DNA of 64,000 nt, taken from the NCBI GenBank assembly GCA_050084515.1, contig CM114273.1, positions 19,778,001 to 19,842,000 of the forward strand, written 5' to 3'. This document shows, one piece after another, positions 1 to 10,126 of the stretch. Position numbers and translations under genes: made by a program. Every line of letters starts with the position of its first letter. The stretch's first letter is position 1. The notes beneath the pieces are model-generated. The model made no database searches, had not been told where the DNA came from, and saw only the letters and a list, made by a program, of their open reading frames with translations. The stretch comes from Blasia pusilla. Taxonomy: Eukaryota; Marchantiophyta; Marchantiopsida; Blasiales.

Positions 1-1485
1 ATTTTTAATGCCCAAACCCCATAGTTGCATCAACTAAAACTAATGGGATTCAATAACCAATGGAGTTTGGATTTCACAAAATGAGTTTGGATTGCAACGG
101 AGAGAGCATGTGAGTCAATATCTGTTGGTGACAATTGAGAAATTTTGGAAGTAGGTAGATTTGGTTCTATTATTATACAAAGTAAGTGAGGAAATAGAAT
201 CCTAGTTTATCTTGGGATCATCCTAAGGCATATGGTTTGTAAGAGAGAGTTTTCCAAACAATTAATGAAGAGGGATTTCACAAGTATAGTGTATCAAGAG
301 GTCATTTTGGAGCTTGTATAAGGAGGGAGGTATCAATTACATGTTTCATCATGGAATAATATTATGTCTACTATAAAAATGATATATATAACATTGGACA
401 TGAATAAGGGATACACCACTCTCTGGTTGCCAAAGGTTTTCCATCCAACGCTCTCTTTTCATAGTGGTCAAATAGTATGATTTGAACTAATTTTGTGCAT
501 AATTGCAAGCCATGCCATATTCCAAATTTTGATGGGATAATATACCTAAATTTACCAATAGTACCAATAAGGTTGAGGTGTAGATTATGTGGATAAGTCA
601 AATGGCTAATATAATCATGGTTGCACAAAATCAAAAAAGTCCATCCCTAAGACGGCCAAGTTTGGGCGTGCATAGACATGCATTACAAAATGTGGGGCCC
701 ACACTTATAGTTCGTGGTGGAAGGCAGGACAAGGGCGAGCGGGGCAATAAATTGAAGGAACGGTGGAGGGAGTGGAAGTGGGAGGAGGAAGAAACAAGAA
801 AGTATGGGTCACGAAGGCAAGTAGGGGGGGATAAGAAAGAAGGGGAAGATGGGGCCCACGTGGACAAGTCCTACTATAGGACGAACGTAAGTCCACAGAC
901 CTGAATATGTCCACGGACACGGATTTTTTCCATATGCAATTTTGACTATAATCCTAGTTTGTGATGGATATTCGAGAGGAAGGCATATCATGTCTAACTT
1001 CTCGTTAGATAATGGATGTCCCCTAAAAAATATTTGAGATGTATGATTCAAGATCTTGAATGATGTGGTATGTCGTCCCATCAACTAAGATTGGCGTTGA
1101 TGGGATGACATAGCATATGATCTCCTACTCTTCGCACCATTGTGTTGCTTATAATTAGAGGTTTTGATGGACGTATATCTAGAGTTAGAGTTGCCATCAA
1201 CTAGGGAGGAAATTGTAACTTTTTTTATCATGATTACTTGTGTTTTTGGTTTCCATGGTTGAATTTGATTTCCAAGTTTATGAGATGAATGGGGGATGAT
1301 TGTATCTATATGCATAAATGATGAGTGAACTCTCTTCCAATCTTCTTAGGATTGTTGGAACGAAGGCATAGGATGAGTTAGAGATTTCATACTTTAAATC
1401 GATAACATCCTCATAGGTATATACGCATTTCAAAGCAATATCCTTTTAGGACTTGATAAGCTTTTTATAGTTTTTTTTAGAGGCT
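1..1485. other. Unannotated AT-rich flank
   Basis: No reading frame here resembles a gene I recognise. The only structure seen is a dispersed repeat (614-945) described separately. The stretch ends abruptly where similarity to the LTR-like sequence at 63684 begins. Confidence 0.5.
614..945. repeat. Dispersed repeat, second copy at 39835-40040
   Basis: Both copies open with ATCATGGTTGCACAAAA and share a purine-rich middle, a GTGGACAAGTC block, the phrase ATATGTCCAC and a closing CCACATGCAA/CCATATGCAA. The copy at 39835 is shorter because of internal deletions. No protein is implied. It may be part of an LTR or a non-autonomous element; the ends are not resolved. Confidence 0.55.
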
Positions 1486-2237
1486 TCGAGGCAACTCGTG
1501 GTAGCTCGGGGCGAGTGGGCGTGAGAGGCAGAGTAAGGAGCAAGGAGCAAGCAAGCAAGCTGGGGCGTGAGGCAATTTTTGCAGGATTTGTGATTTAAGT
1601 GTTGCATAACTGGTCACCCATCTTTGGGCTATTCTGCCTAGAAGACGCTTTACTGTTGAGTTCTTAACTATGGCAGTGTACACACTGGTGTAGCTCATTT
1701 GGTGCTCTTCAGAGATATGTTAGGCGCTTTATGCATCTCAATTTTTTGGTTGATGTTCCTCTAGCGCATAGTATGGTGTAGCCTCTCCATGCAGATGATA
1801 TTTTCAGGTGCTGCGAGTCCGACTAGCACGTCATCGATCCGCCGCAGAGTAGCTATTGCGTTAGAATTATGTGGTGGGTTCTGTGGATTCAGGGGGCACT
1901 ACGTTTGGTGGATTGTGTTACCTTGATTTCCATTTGCGATTGGAGGGTTGTCGTTGGACTACCTGTGTTTGGATCCCCTCCATCGTTGCTTCTTGCTTGC
2001 GCGCCCATCGTTAGGATTGACGCTGATTTCCAGAGTAATGTTACTCATGTGTGCAACCGGTAGTGAGGCTAGAGTGATGACCAGTAGACCGTGGGGGGCT
2101 TCTTGTGGTGATGACAGGTTAGGTTACCTACACCCATAGCTAGTAGAGCTAGAATAGTACAGCGACATCCACGTCACTTGGTTACTTAGTGGTGGTAATT
2201 TGGTGGTGGTGCAGCATCGGCGTTGGTCATCACAGAG
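1486..2237 (+). repeat. 5' LTR remnant and leader of element 1
   Basis: Bases 1486-1803 align with 63684-64000 almost without gaps; the match stops only because the window ends. The part of the LTR that precedes it at 62758-63683 is missing here, so the LTR is 5'-truncated. The boundary between LTR and untranslated leader is not visible. The first gag ATG that keeps frame is at 2238. Confidence 0.6.
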
Positions 2238-3830
2238 ATGTCTGGTGGTCTAGTTGGGGACCGTGGTGCAGAAAGTGATGATTTTACACGGAGTGGACTG
2301 AGGTATCGGCTACCTTTTCCACTTCCGACGGTTGATGAAGAGGAGGATGAGGGTGTTCCAAACACTGAGTCTTCTACGTTGTTATCGAGTGTTGCAGCTC
2401 CATTGATTTGGGACATGGACGGGATATATGGGGCCATGAAGGGCCCACGATGATACTCGAGTGTAGTGGGCAATATTGAGTTGGAGGACTTCATGCATGA
2501 GTTTGATACGTGGTATGATATGCAGATGTTGCGGAACATCACGTTGTTTACACCCTTCTTGGCTTGGAAGGGGTTGTTTCACCACTTGGAGGGACCACCC
2601 ATGGATTATTACCATGAGTTTAGGAAAGACCATGTTGTTGAGATTGAGGCGTGGAGACAATATTGGTCTCCATGCTATGTGTCTATCACCCATGGTGGTA
2701 TTGGTAGTAGTGCTCCTTCTATGCCAACCAGCCCGACGTTGGGTGGTAGGAGTACGAGCCGGAGTGGGGGTATCAGTGGAGGTACCCATGGAGGTACCAG
2801 TTGGGATACTAGTGGAGGTACTAGTGCCCCACCATCATTCAGCCCGATTGCAGAGTTCTTCAAGAGGTTGAAGAAGAACTATCAGGGAGTGAAGACAGAG
2901 AAGTTGAGGAGTCTCCAGGAATTTGAGTGAAAAGGCGGTGAGAGTCTTCGTGAGGCATACACTCGTATCGACACTTGATTTCAGATTGTGGGGTGTGTGG
3001 CGAGGCTCGGCGATCAGTTTTGGTATGGGATCTTGGACAGAAAGTTGCACCGCAGGATACGTGATGCTACTCTTATGAGTGATGATTCATCCACATTGAC
3101 CCATGTGTTTGCTCTATCTGAGGAGATTGAGCTTAACATCGTGGAGGAGAGAGTGGTGACATCCGCATTCAGTAGGGATACAACTACTACTTCTTGTGTT
3201 TAGTAGTCCACCTCACAATCTTGTAGTAGTGGTGGTGGTAGTAGTAGTGGGAGTCGTGGGGGGTACACACGACCTCAGTCAGGTCCTAGAGGGACATCTA
3301 CGCAGAGACCATTGCCTTCATTTGTTATCCCGCAGTAAGGACAGTCATGTTGGACATGTGGAGGTGATCATGTTAGGAGGTTTTGTCCCCAAGAGGATGG
3401 GAGACGGACTTTAGAGGATGGGCCTCAATCGGCCCCAACTCAGTGTGATCATTGCGGGAGACCGAGTCATCCTCGAGAGCGTTGCTTTGATCCATCCAGA
3501 GTTGAGATCAGGCCGTGGCCGTGTGGAGTAGCTCCGAGAGGCCGAGGTGGTAGGGGTGGTAGAGGTGGATCAGTGGTTGGAGAGCCTATGGTGGCTATCC
3601 CTACCACTACGACAGTCGACTATGGCGCCAGGATTGAGCGATTGGAGCAGAATTGGCTACTATGGTGGTATCCAAGATAGAGCAAAGTTCGGGAGCGAGG
3701 GCTTGCACCTCTTATGGAGGGGATGATCTCTCTTATATGGCAAGTGCAAGTACAAGTTGAGGCATCAATTGCGATTCTGAGAGGAGCCACTCGAGCGTCG
3801 GACCACGTGGTGCTCTTCAGGAGTTGGACC
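2238..3830 (+). pseudogene. gag pseudogene of element 1, two zinc knuckles
   Basis: The nucleocapsid-type gag precursor would package element RNA. The N-terminal part (2238-2453, then 2466-2930) aligns with the gag of elements 2 and 3: a conserved block includes IELEDFMHEFDTW, a PMDYYHEF block and YQGVKTEKLRSLQEFE. Two zinc knuckles follow. The first, at 3348-3386, reads CWTCGGDHVRRFC (spacing CX2CX3HX4C, one residue short). The second, at 3444-3485, reads CDHCGRPSHPRERC (canonical CX2CX4HX4C). A Ser/Gly/Thr-rich low-complexity segment lies at about 2700-2830. Stops near 2451, 2928 and 3201 and frame changes show decay. I choose the ATG at 2238 because it precedes the first block shared with element 3. 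Confidence 0.8.
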
Positions 3831-5092
3831 CACATAGGGGTGAGGTTGGGAGGCGGCTAGGCTTCCCCAGGCCATTCTTGTTGTGTGAGGTGCTTAGGAC
3901 TCCATCCATGGTTCCTACGCAGCCTATTGAGCCTACAGTGGGGACAGAGGCATCTACATCGCGTGTAGTAGACACAGATGCAGCGCGTGTAGTATTGCGG
4001 ATGGCAACTTCAGTGTTGGGATCCCCATTGTTTTCAGCCACTGAGCTGATGGCTTTAGGAGTTGACTTAGCTCCTATATTTCAGCTAGCATCCACGTTGT
4101 GTGAACGTGGGGGTGTTACTGCTACACGTGTTGAGGTGGATGAGGGTGTTGCAGTGGAGCGACCCTCTATGTCAGGTTTAGCATTGAGTATCACTGCTAC
4201 TTGGCACGCAGCAGCGGCGAAGATGGATGCATTACCAGCCCGGCCAGCCATTGATCGTGAGAGGCTTACACCTAGTGTATGTATGTTGGACAACCGGAGT
4301 GGGATATTCCGATTGGTGAGTCCTACAAGACAGGTGTATAGACCAGATAGAGTCTTGTTAGACTCTGGTGCCCAACCTTTGATGTTGGGAAAGGCGGCAT
4401 GTATTGGTTTGGGTATTTGGAGGTCAGAGCTCGAGCCTTGCCAACTCCAGATTCAAACATCACTTGGAGGAGCCAATGACACGTCTCAATTCATGACACG
4501 GGAGAAGTTGTCTGTACAGTTGAGACCAGATCATGCGACTGATAGCTCCTAGTTGGGAGTACCTACAGTGGTCACATCAGTCGAGTCGTATGATGTACTA
4601 GTTGGAGGAGCAGTATTGTACCTGATGGGTTTTCAGATGGACTACTGGACTGAGAAAGCGTCTTATAGACCTGGTTGGCAGTCCGGGGATGGACGTATGA
4701 GCCAGGTTCCTGTGAGATTTATTTATGGGGCTCGACGAGGAGGGTCTTCCCCAATGGTGTTAGCATCTGTGGCTGGTTTTAGTGGAGTAGTCACTTGGTC
4801 ATGAGACTTTTTGGAGGGTAACCTTTCTGCTATGGATTCTCCTGTGCATGAGGAGGTAGAGGAGGTCCCTAGTTTTGCAGCAGTGGTATCCTCATCGTTG
4901 GATATGCCACTTTGGAGTTCAGGCGGTGCACTACGGCAAGAGGCTGATCGCCCAATGCAGGAGGCTTGGTGTGAGGCTGTTATACCTCAAGAGGAAGAGG
5001 AGGCCCCACGGCGGACTCCTACTTCTGGTCCAGTTGGGCTATCTCCTTTGGATACTACACCCATTGTATGGTAGTATCCGCCAAAGGGCATT
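3824..5092 (+). pseudogene. Retropepsin-like protease region of element 1 plus linker
   Basis: The aspartic protease would cleave the polyprotein. The catalytic signature LLDSGAQPLMLGKA lies around 4355-4390, with D-S-G-A encoded at 4361-4372. A downstream block with SYDVLVGGAVLYLMGF (about 4586-4635) matches the second half of retropepsin-like domains and is conserved in elements 2 and 3. Sequence upstream of the catalytic Asp is a long region shared with the other copies and has no family I recognise. About 400 bp of acidic linker (4811-5074) follows before the methyltransferase. Stops at 4550-4552, 4802-4804 and 5072-5074 break the frame. Confidence 0.8.
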
Positions 5093-5672
5093 TGTGTGTT
5101 AGATCTCTTTGGTAGGATTAGCATTGGTTTGGCTGCAGTGTTGCAAACCGGTATTCCTGTGCAGAGATACGTGTATATGGAGCGAGATGAGACGGCCGAG
5201 AGAGTCTCATCCCGACATATTCGTCAGTTGATGCAGAGATATCCTGAGTTGTTGCCGCCATCAACTATTCGTGGGTACCAGCGTGCTTTTGCCGTCACAC
5301 ATTGCATTTTTGGGGGCGCAAGACCTTGAGAGGGTTGGTCCTGTGGATTTGGTGATTGCTGGATGGCCATATGAGGGTCATACATGTGCTAGTCGTGGTG
5401 AGGGATTACACGACCCTAGGTCTCGATTATTTTGGGAGATGTTACGGGTGTTACGACATCTTCAGGTTCATCAGGCACATGCTCCAGCTTATATTCTGGA
5501 GAATGTTCCATTGTTGGGTGACACTCGGACCCGGATGATGGCGAGTGTTCATGAGGTGCGATCTTGGATTGGACCAGCGGTGTTGTTGGATGTAGTGCAG
5601 CGGGATCCTTGCCTTACAGTGGATAATATCTTGGAGCAGCGTCGACTTCTGTGGATCTTCCATCCCTTGCGA
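5093..5672 (+). pseudogene. C5 cytosine DNA methyltransferase domain of element 1 (truncated, catalytic Cys lost)
   Basis: The family transfers a methyl group from S-adenosylmethionine to cytosine C5. Motif I is V-LDLFGRISIGLAAVL at 5096-5140 (SAM-binding; acidic-F-G-type loop). An acidic residue after YVYME fits motif II. Motif IV reads DLVIAGWPYEGH at 5346-5381; the codon at 5370-5372 is TAT (Tyr) where elements 2 and 3 have TGT (Cys), so the catalytic nucleophile is lost. GLHDPRSRLFWEMLRVL follows, then motif VI ENV at 5499-5507, and a motif VIII-like QRRLLW near 5640. The frame changes between about 5280 and 5330. After 5672 the sequence jumps to a segment that in element 3 lies beyond motif X, so motifs IX-X are deleted. 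The domain lies between protease and reverse transcriptase with no sign of an intron. Confidence 0.87.
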
Positions 5673-5865
5673 TGAGCTCGATGGCTACCGGGACGGTAGA
5701 GGCATCGGCTGGGGGCTAGGAGAGTAGTATTTTGCATCCTTGGAGTAAATAGGATGTAATGGCTGGGCATGTGGAGTTGGTTGCTCATGCTGGTGGAGGA
5801 GTTATTTGCTCAGATGATGGTGTAGCTAAGGGTGTACATCTTGTGAGGGGGTTGCGTAGCAGCCA

Positions 5866-7345
5866 ATGGCGTCGTCCTCTCCCTCTAGTGTGCCAATGGA
5901 GGAGACTTGGGAGCCCTTACTTGGGCCCAAGCTTACGGGAGGTGAGAAACGACGCTTGACAAAGTTCCTATGTGCTTATAGGAGTTGTTTTGCCTTTAGC
6001 ATGAAGGAATTGGGTGCTTTGGTTGGACTCGGTATACGGATTGATTTGGCTAGTGATTCGCCAATCTTTCGTCATCCCTACCAATATAGTGATATGGAGA
6101 GGGACCTGATTTAGAGTAGGACGTTGGACCTTTTGGAGGCTGGATTAGTGGAGTTTTCGCATGGAGAGTATGCATCAGCCACTGTCATGCCTACTAAAAA
6201 GGATATGTATGGCAACTAGACGGATAGGCAAATGTGTAGAGATTACCGTCTTATCAATCGGAAAACCAAGGCCGATAGGTATGCCATGCCTACACCAAAG
6301 GAGATCTTTGATGTGGTGGGACAGGAAAAGATTTTCAGTACTTTGGATCTTCGGGCAAGATACCATCAGTTGCCGATTGGGGAGAGTGACAAGGCCAAGA
6401 TAACATTTTGGGGTGTCAACTCTCATGGCAAGGATTGTTTGTACCAGTGGAAATTCTTACCCTTTGGGTTGAAGAATGCACCTGCCGAGTTTTAGAGAGT
6501 GATGGACAGGATCCTAGCAGGGTTGGATTTTGTTCGGTGTTACATTAATGATATCTTGGTGTTCAGTAACACGGTGGAGGAGCATCAGATACATTTGCAG
6601 ATTGTGTTTGAGCGGTTGAAAGCTCATGGTCTACGTTTGCATCCAGGAAAGTGTAAGTTCTTCCATGAGGATGTTGAGTATTTGGGTCATGTGATCTATC
6701 CAGGTGGTTTGGGAGTTCAGCAAGCAAAGGTGGAGGCTACTGCACTTATTCCGCGTCCGGTAGATGTGAGTAGAGTTCGGGCATTCATGGGATTGGCGAA
6801 CTACTATCGGAGGTATGTAAAGGGATTAAGTGTTATGGCAAAACCTTTGAACCAATTGCTGAAATGAGATCAAGAGTGGCACTGGGGAGATGATCAAGAA
6901 AGAGCTTATGTGGAGCTCAAGGCCCAGTTGTTGGTGGCACCTATCTTGAGGAGACCTATCAAAGGGTGCCCATTTCAATTACACACTGATTGGAGTAGGT
7001 TGGGACTTGGAGCGGTGTTGACACAACATGATGATGAGCACATGGAGTTTGTGGTGGCCTATGCAAGTCGTTCAAATAATGCATCGGAGTCTCGCTATAC
7101 TTCATATGAGGGAGAGTGTTTGGCAGTAGTGTGGGCTGTGGCACACTTTAGGTGTTACTTGTTTGGCATACAATTTACCCTTGTTACTGATCACCAGCCA
7201 CTCAAGTGGTTGATGGAGTCTAACAAGCGTACAGGGAAGCTTGCACGGTGGGCTCTTATCTTACAGGAGTATGACTTCCAGGTGGTACATAGACCTGGAG
7301 TTGCCAACCTTGATGCTGATGGATTGAGTAGGAACCCATGTACTA
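5866..7345 (+). pseudogene. Reverse transcriptase and RNase H of element 1
   Basis: Reverse transcriptase would copy element RNA into DNA and RNase H would degrade the template. The RT core opens at 5866, with RDYRLINRKTKADRYAMPTP near 6238-6297, FSTLDLRARYHQLPI near 6334, FLPFGLKNAPAEF near 6460-6495, and the active-site box YINDILVFS at 6541. Elements 2 and 3 read YIDD there, so the first Asp is changed to Asn (6547-6549). The thumb/connection block includes VRAFMGLANYYRRYVKG. RNase H starts near 6975 with LHTDWSRLGLGAVLTQ, then YTSYEGECLAVVWAV and TDHQPLKWL. In-frame stops occur at 6112-6114, 6217-6219, 6493-6495 and 6865-6867. Confidence 0.92.
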
Positions 7346-8810
7346 GCCAAGAGGATGCAATTGGGGCTAGATGGCATGGTGAGGTTGATGAGGAGATGGT
7401 GCCAAGTTGGCATGCATCCGCCTTTCTATGTTGGTTAGGGATGGACTCTAGTATGGAGGACCACATGACATCTTACTCTAGTGAGAGGGTAGATGGCCAG
7501 CCTTCAGATCAACGTGATATTCATGATCATGCGTTGGTGTTGGAGTTCCTACGGACCAGTAGGGTGTCAGGCATAGTGAGTGCCAAGGAGCGAGACCGTG
7601 TTCTTCAACGTGCTAAGAGGTATCGATTGGAGGGAACACATATTCTCCATGTGTGGGAGGATGGTAGAGTACGAGTAGTGCCGCATTTGGCTCAGAGAGA
7701 GCGCATTGTGCGAGATGCCCATGAGGAGTTGGGACATTTTGGGGTAAAGCGTACGTATAGCTTACTCCTTGGTCAGTATTGGTGCCGTGGCATGCATACT
7801 CAGGTGCAGCAGTTGGTGTCACGTTATATGGTTTGTGATCGGGTGAGGGCATCATTCAATGCCCCTACACCACAATTACACCCCTTGCCTATTATGCGGT
7901 TGGATTACCGTTGGAGTGTGGACTTTGCGGGACGGTTACCATTGACTGTACGGCATCATCGATATGTGTTGGTGATGGTGGAGCACTTCTCCAAGTGGAT
8001 TGAGTTGGTGGCATTACTTGACAAGGCAAGTGAGGGAGCGACGTATGCGTTTCTTGATAGAGTGCTTAGTCAATTTGGTGCACCAGCTGAAGTGCTGACC
8101 GACCAGGGTAGAGAGTTTCAAGGTGAGTTTCAGATCTTGTGTGACAAGGCGTTGATTGATCATCGGACCACATCTCGAGATCATCCAGAGACAGATGGTT
8201 TGGCTCAGCATGTGGTTCAGATGGTGAAGAGGGCATTGCGCAAGTATGGCCTACAGAAGGGGCATCTTGGAGACTGGGATATTCAGTTGCCATGGTTAGC
8301 CGGGGGGTATAGGTTCAGTCGCCAAGCATCCTTGGCTTCCTTCTTACCTTATTTTCTGTTTTAGGGCCGAGATCCGGACTTGCCCGCAATAATTCGTCGA
8401 GAGTCTAGTGAGGTGGTGAACGTTGATGACCCAGAGATGTGGATGAGAGTGTGTTCTCAGCGGGCAGAGCTCTTTCGGAGAGTTATGCCAACAGCCTTTG
8501 AGAAACTTGTCATTGCTCAATATAGGGATATGTTGCGGTATGCGACCATTCGGGGTGGAGGTTATGGACCATCAATTCGTAGGTTCCATGTTGGGGACTA
8601 TGTCTATTTGCAGCAGATTGCACCGACAACGTTAGATGTGACGGTAGGCCGCACTATTTTACGTGTGCGCGAGGTGTTAGCTTCTGGAGTTCTCATGTTG
8701 GAGGGTCGTGATGGAGTTGTTTGGAAGGACCATGTGCGTAATTGTGCACCATGTCATCTTCCAAATGTGGATGGTACTGTTGACCCAAGCTTAGCCATGA
8801 TACGTGCAAG
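7346..8810 (+). pseudogene. Integrase of element 1
   Basis: The N-terminal zinc-binding part shows HEELGHFGVKRTYSLL followed by a former CX2C that now reads YMVC, so one ligand is lost. The catalytic core shows YRWSVDFAG (first Asp), EVLTDQGREFQ (second Asp) and a DGLAQHVVQ segment where the third acidic residue of the D,D-35-E triad would stand; it is Gln (8206-8208), so this copy is catalytically dead. A stop at 8362-8364 separates the core from a C-terminal part (8380-8810) with RRFHVGDYVYLQQ, which resembles the GPY/F-type module of gypsy integrases, and a KDHVRNCAPCHLPN segment conserved in element 2. Confidence 0.88.
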
Positions 8811-8817
8811 CTTGAGA

Positions 8818-8958
8818 TGCATGTTGTGTGGGTCTACTGGTAACGCAACCCGTATGTTGGTGTGTGATCGGTGTTCTAGGGGTTGGCACATGATGTGTTT
8901 GACTCCACGTATGGATGCTGTTCCTACCGGAAGGTGGATTTGTCCTCGATGTACTTAG
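8818..8958 (+). pseudogene. PHD finger at the C terminus of the element 1 integrase frame
   Basis: This is a complete C4HC3 zinc finger: CMLC (8818-8829), VCDRC, GWHMMC and WICPRC ending at 8952, followed by Thr and TAG at 8956. Spacing between ligand pairs and the Trp two residues before the final Cys pair fit plant homeodomain fingers, which as a family commonly bind histone H3 tails. The domain occupies the extreme C terminus, where chromovirus integrases carry a chromodomain. Element 2 carries the same domain in a diverged copy. The finger itself is intact here, although the upstream polyprotein is broken. Confidence 0.9.
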
Positions 8959-9118
8959 GAGAGGTAGATGATTTGATCTTTGCATGATATGGATTACAGA
9001 TGTGCGACTAACGATGGGGTAACCTAGCACCCGGCCTTTTGATTCGTGCACCCACGAAGGTATATAGCATGTAGTAGATATATAGGGCTACCTTGGAGTT
9101 AGAGGGACCTAACCGCCA

Positions 9119-9711
9119 GTTAGGGGGGCGAGTTGTGGTACACTTGTATTTGTGTATGCTCTCGTCTATGTTATATATGTATGTGATTATGGTATGTCAT
9201 CGATGTATGTTGTATGACGATGTGGATTCGCACGGCAGTTGTCATGACCATACGGATTATGTCGTAGAGAATAGTGTGCTAGTAGAGGCCATACCTTATA
9301 CAGGGCCGTAATGTCTAAGTAGAAATGCGGTTTCATACATAGGGTTGGGGGTTACTCAGTTGAGGGTGACTTTTCCAGTAAGGCCCGCTCTTAGGTTGGA
9401 GGATATAATATGGAGTGCACTCAAAAAACAGTTAGTTTTTTGAGTTGAGTCTGTTGCGTTGGGAGTTAGCCTTGATAGAGAGTAGAATTCTTGGCTATGG
9501 TGATACCCTCAAGCTTCGGCATGGATTCTCCCATCGTGGAATGAGTTTGGCTCGATTGTATGTGATTCTATACACATTTTATGACAATATGTCCTTCACG
9601 GATTTCAGTTGTGATATACTTGTGTTTGTGTATGCTCTCGTCTATGTTATGTATGCGAGTGTGGTATGTCAACGATATATGTTGTATGACGATGTGGATT
9701 TGCACGATAGT
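9119..9711 (+). repeat. Polypurine tract, 3' LTR start and partial tandem duplication of element 1
   Basis: A G-rich tract (TAGGGGGGCG, 9121-9130) followed by TTGTGG fits a polypurine tract and an LTR start at TG 9134. Element 2 has the matching CTAGGGGGACG then TTGGAG on the minus strand near 14780. Bases 9238-9607 align without gaps with 62758-63127. At 9607 the sequence jumps back: 9607-9711 repeats 9131-9239 (AGTTGTG...CTTGT...TGTATGCTCTCG). The element then ends against unrelated DNA at about 9712. Confidence 0.65.
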
Positions 9712-10126
9712 GTTCCTACCTTTTCTTCTTGGTGTTTACAAAAGAATGCAAGTGCCAACCATAAAAAAAAAAACACCAACCTCTCCAAGTTTGAACACCC
9801 ACCTTTACTTATCGAACATGGTTCCACTCATCCTATTCAATAAGTTTGAGCAAACCCTTATATGAGTTTGGGAATTCTGGAGTTTGGAAATTTGACAGTG
9901 CTTCACTTCCACACTATCTATCAACCTTGGGGGACATTTAGCAGAAACCCAAGGCATTTGAGGCAAATGAGAAGTAATTACCCTTGAGCTTCAAGGATGC
10001 ACCTGAACATTGACGATACAGAAAGAGCTCCAACTTTATTGCAATTTTTTGGGGAAATTGTTGGGCCTAAATATACATGTGCCATTCTAGTGGTAGCAAT
10101 ATTCAGAAATGCAGTTCTTTGAATCA
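9712..10126. other. Spacer between element 1 and ndhU
   Basis: No gene or repeat recognised. It contains a short A-rich run near 9763 and lies downstream of the ndhU stop codon, so it should hold that gene's 3' untranslated region on the minus strand. Confidence 0.4.

Larger units (their letters stand above)
1486..9711 (+). mobile_element. Element 1: Ty3/gypsy retrotransposon with DNA methyltransferase and PHD domains (decayed)
   Basis: Reading 5' to 3' on the plus strand, fragments in shifting frames give gag with two zinc knuckles, a DSGA protease, a C5 cytosine methyltransferase, reverse transcriptase, RNase H, integrase and a PHD finger, followed by a polypurine tract and LTR-like sequence. 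PR-(MT)-RT-RH-IN is the Ty3/gypsy order. Only the 3' part of a 5' LTR (1486-1803 matches 63684-64000) and the first part of a 3' LTR (from about 9134) remain. Numerous stops and frameshifts make the copy non-functional. No convincing tRNA primer binding site was found in 1800-2237. Its coding sequence is distinct from elements 2 and 3, which are closer to each other, so at least two subfamilies exist. Confidence 0.9.
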
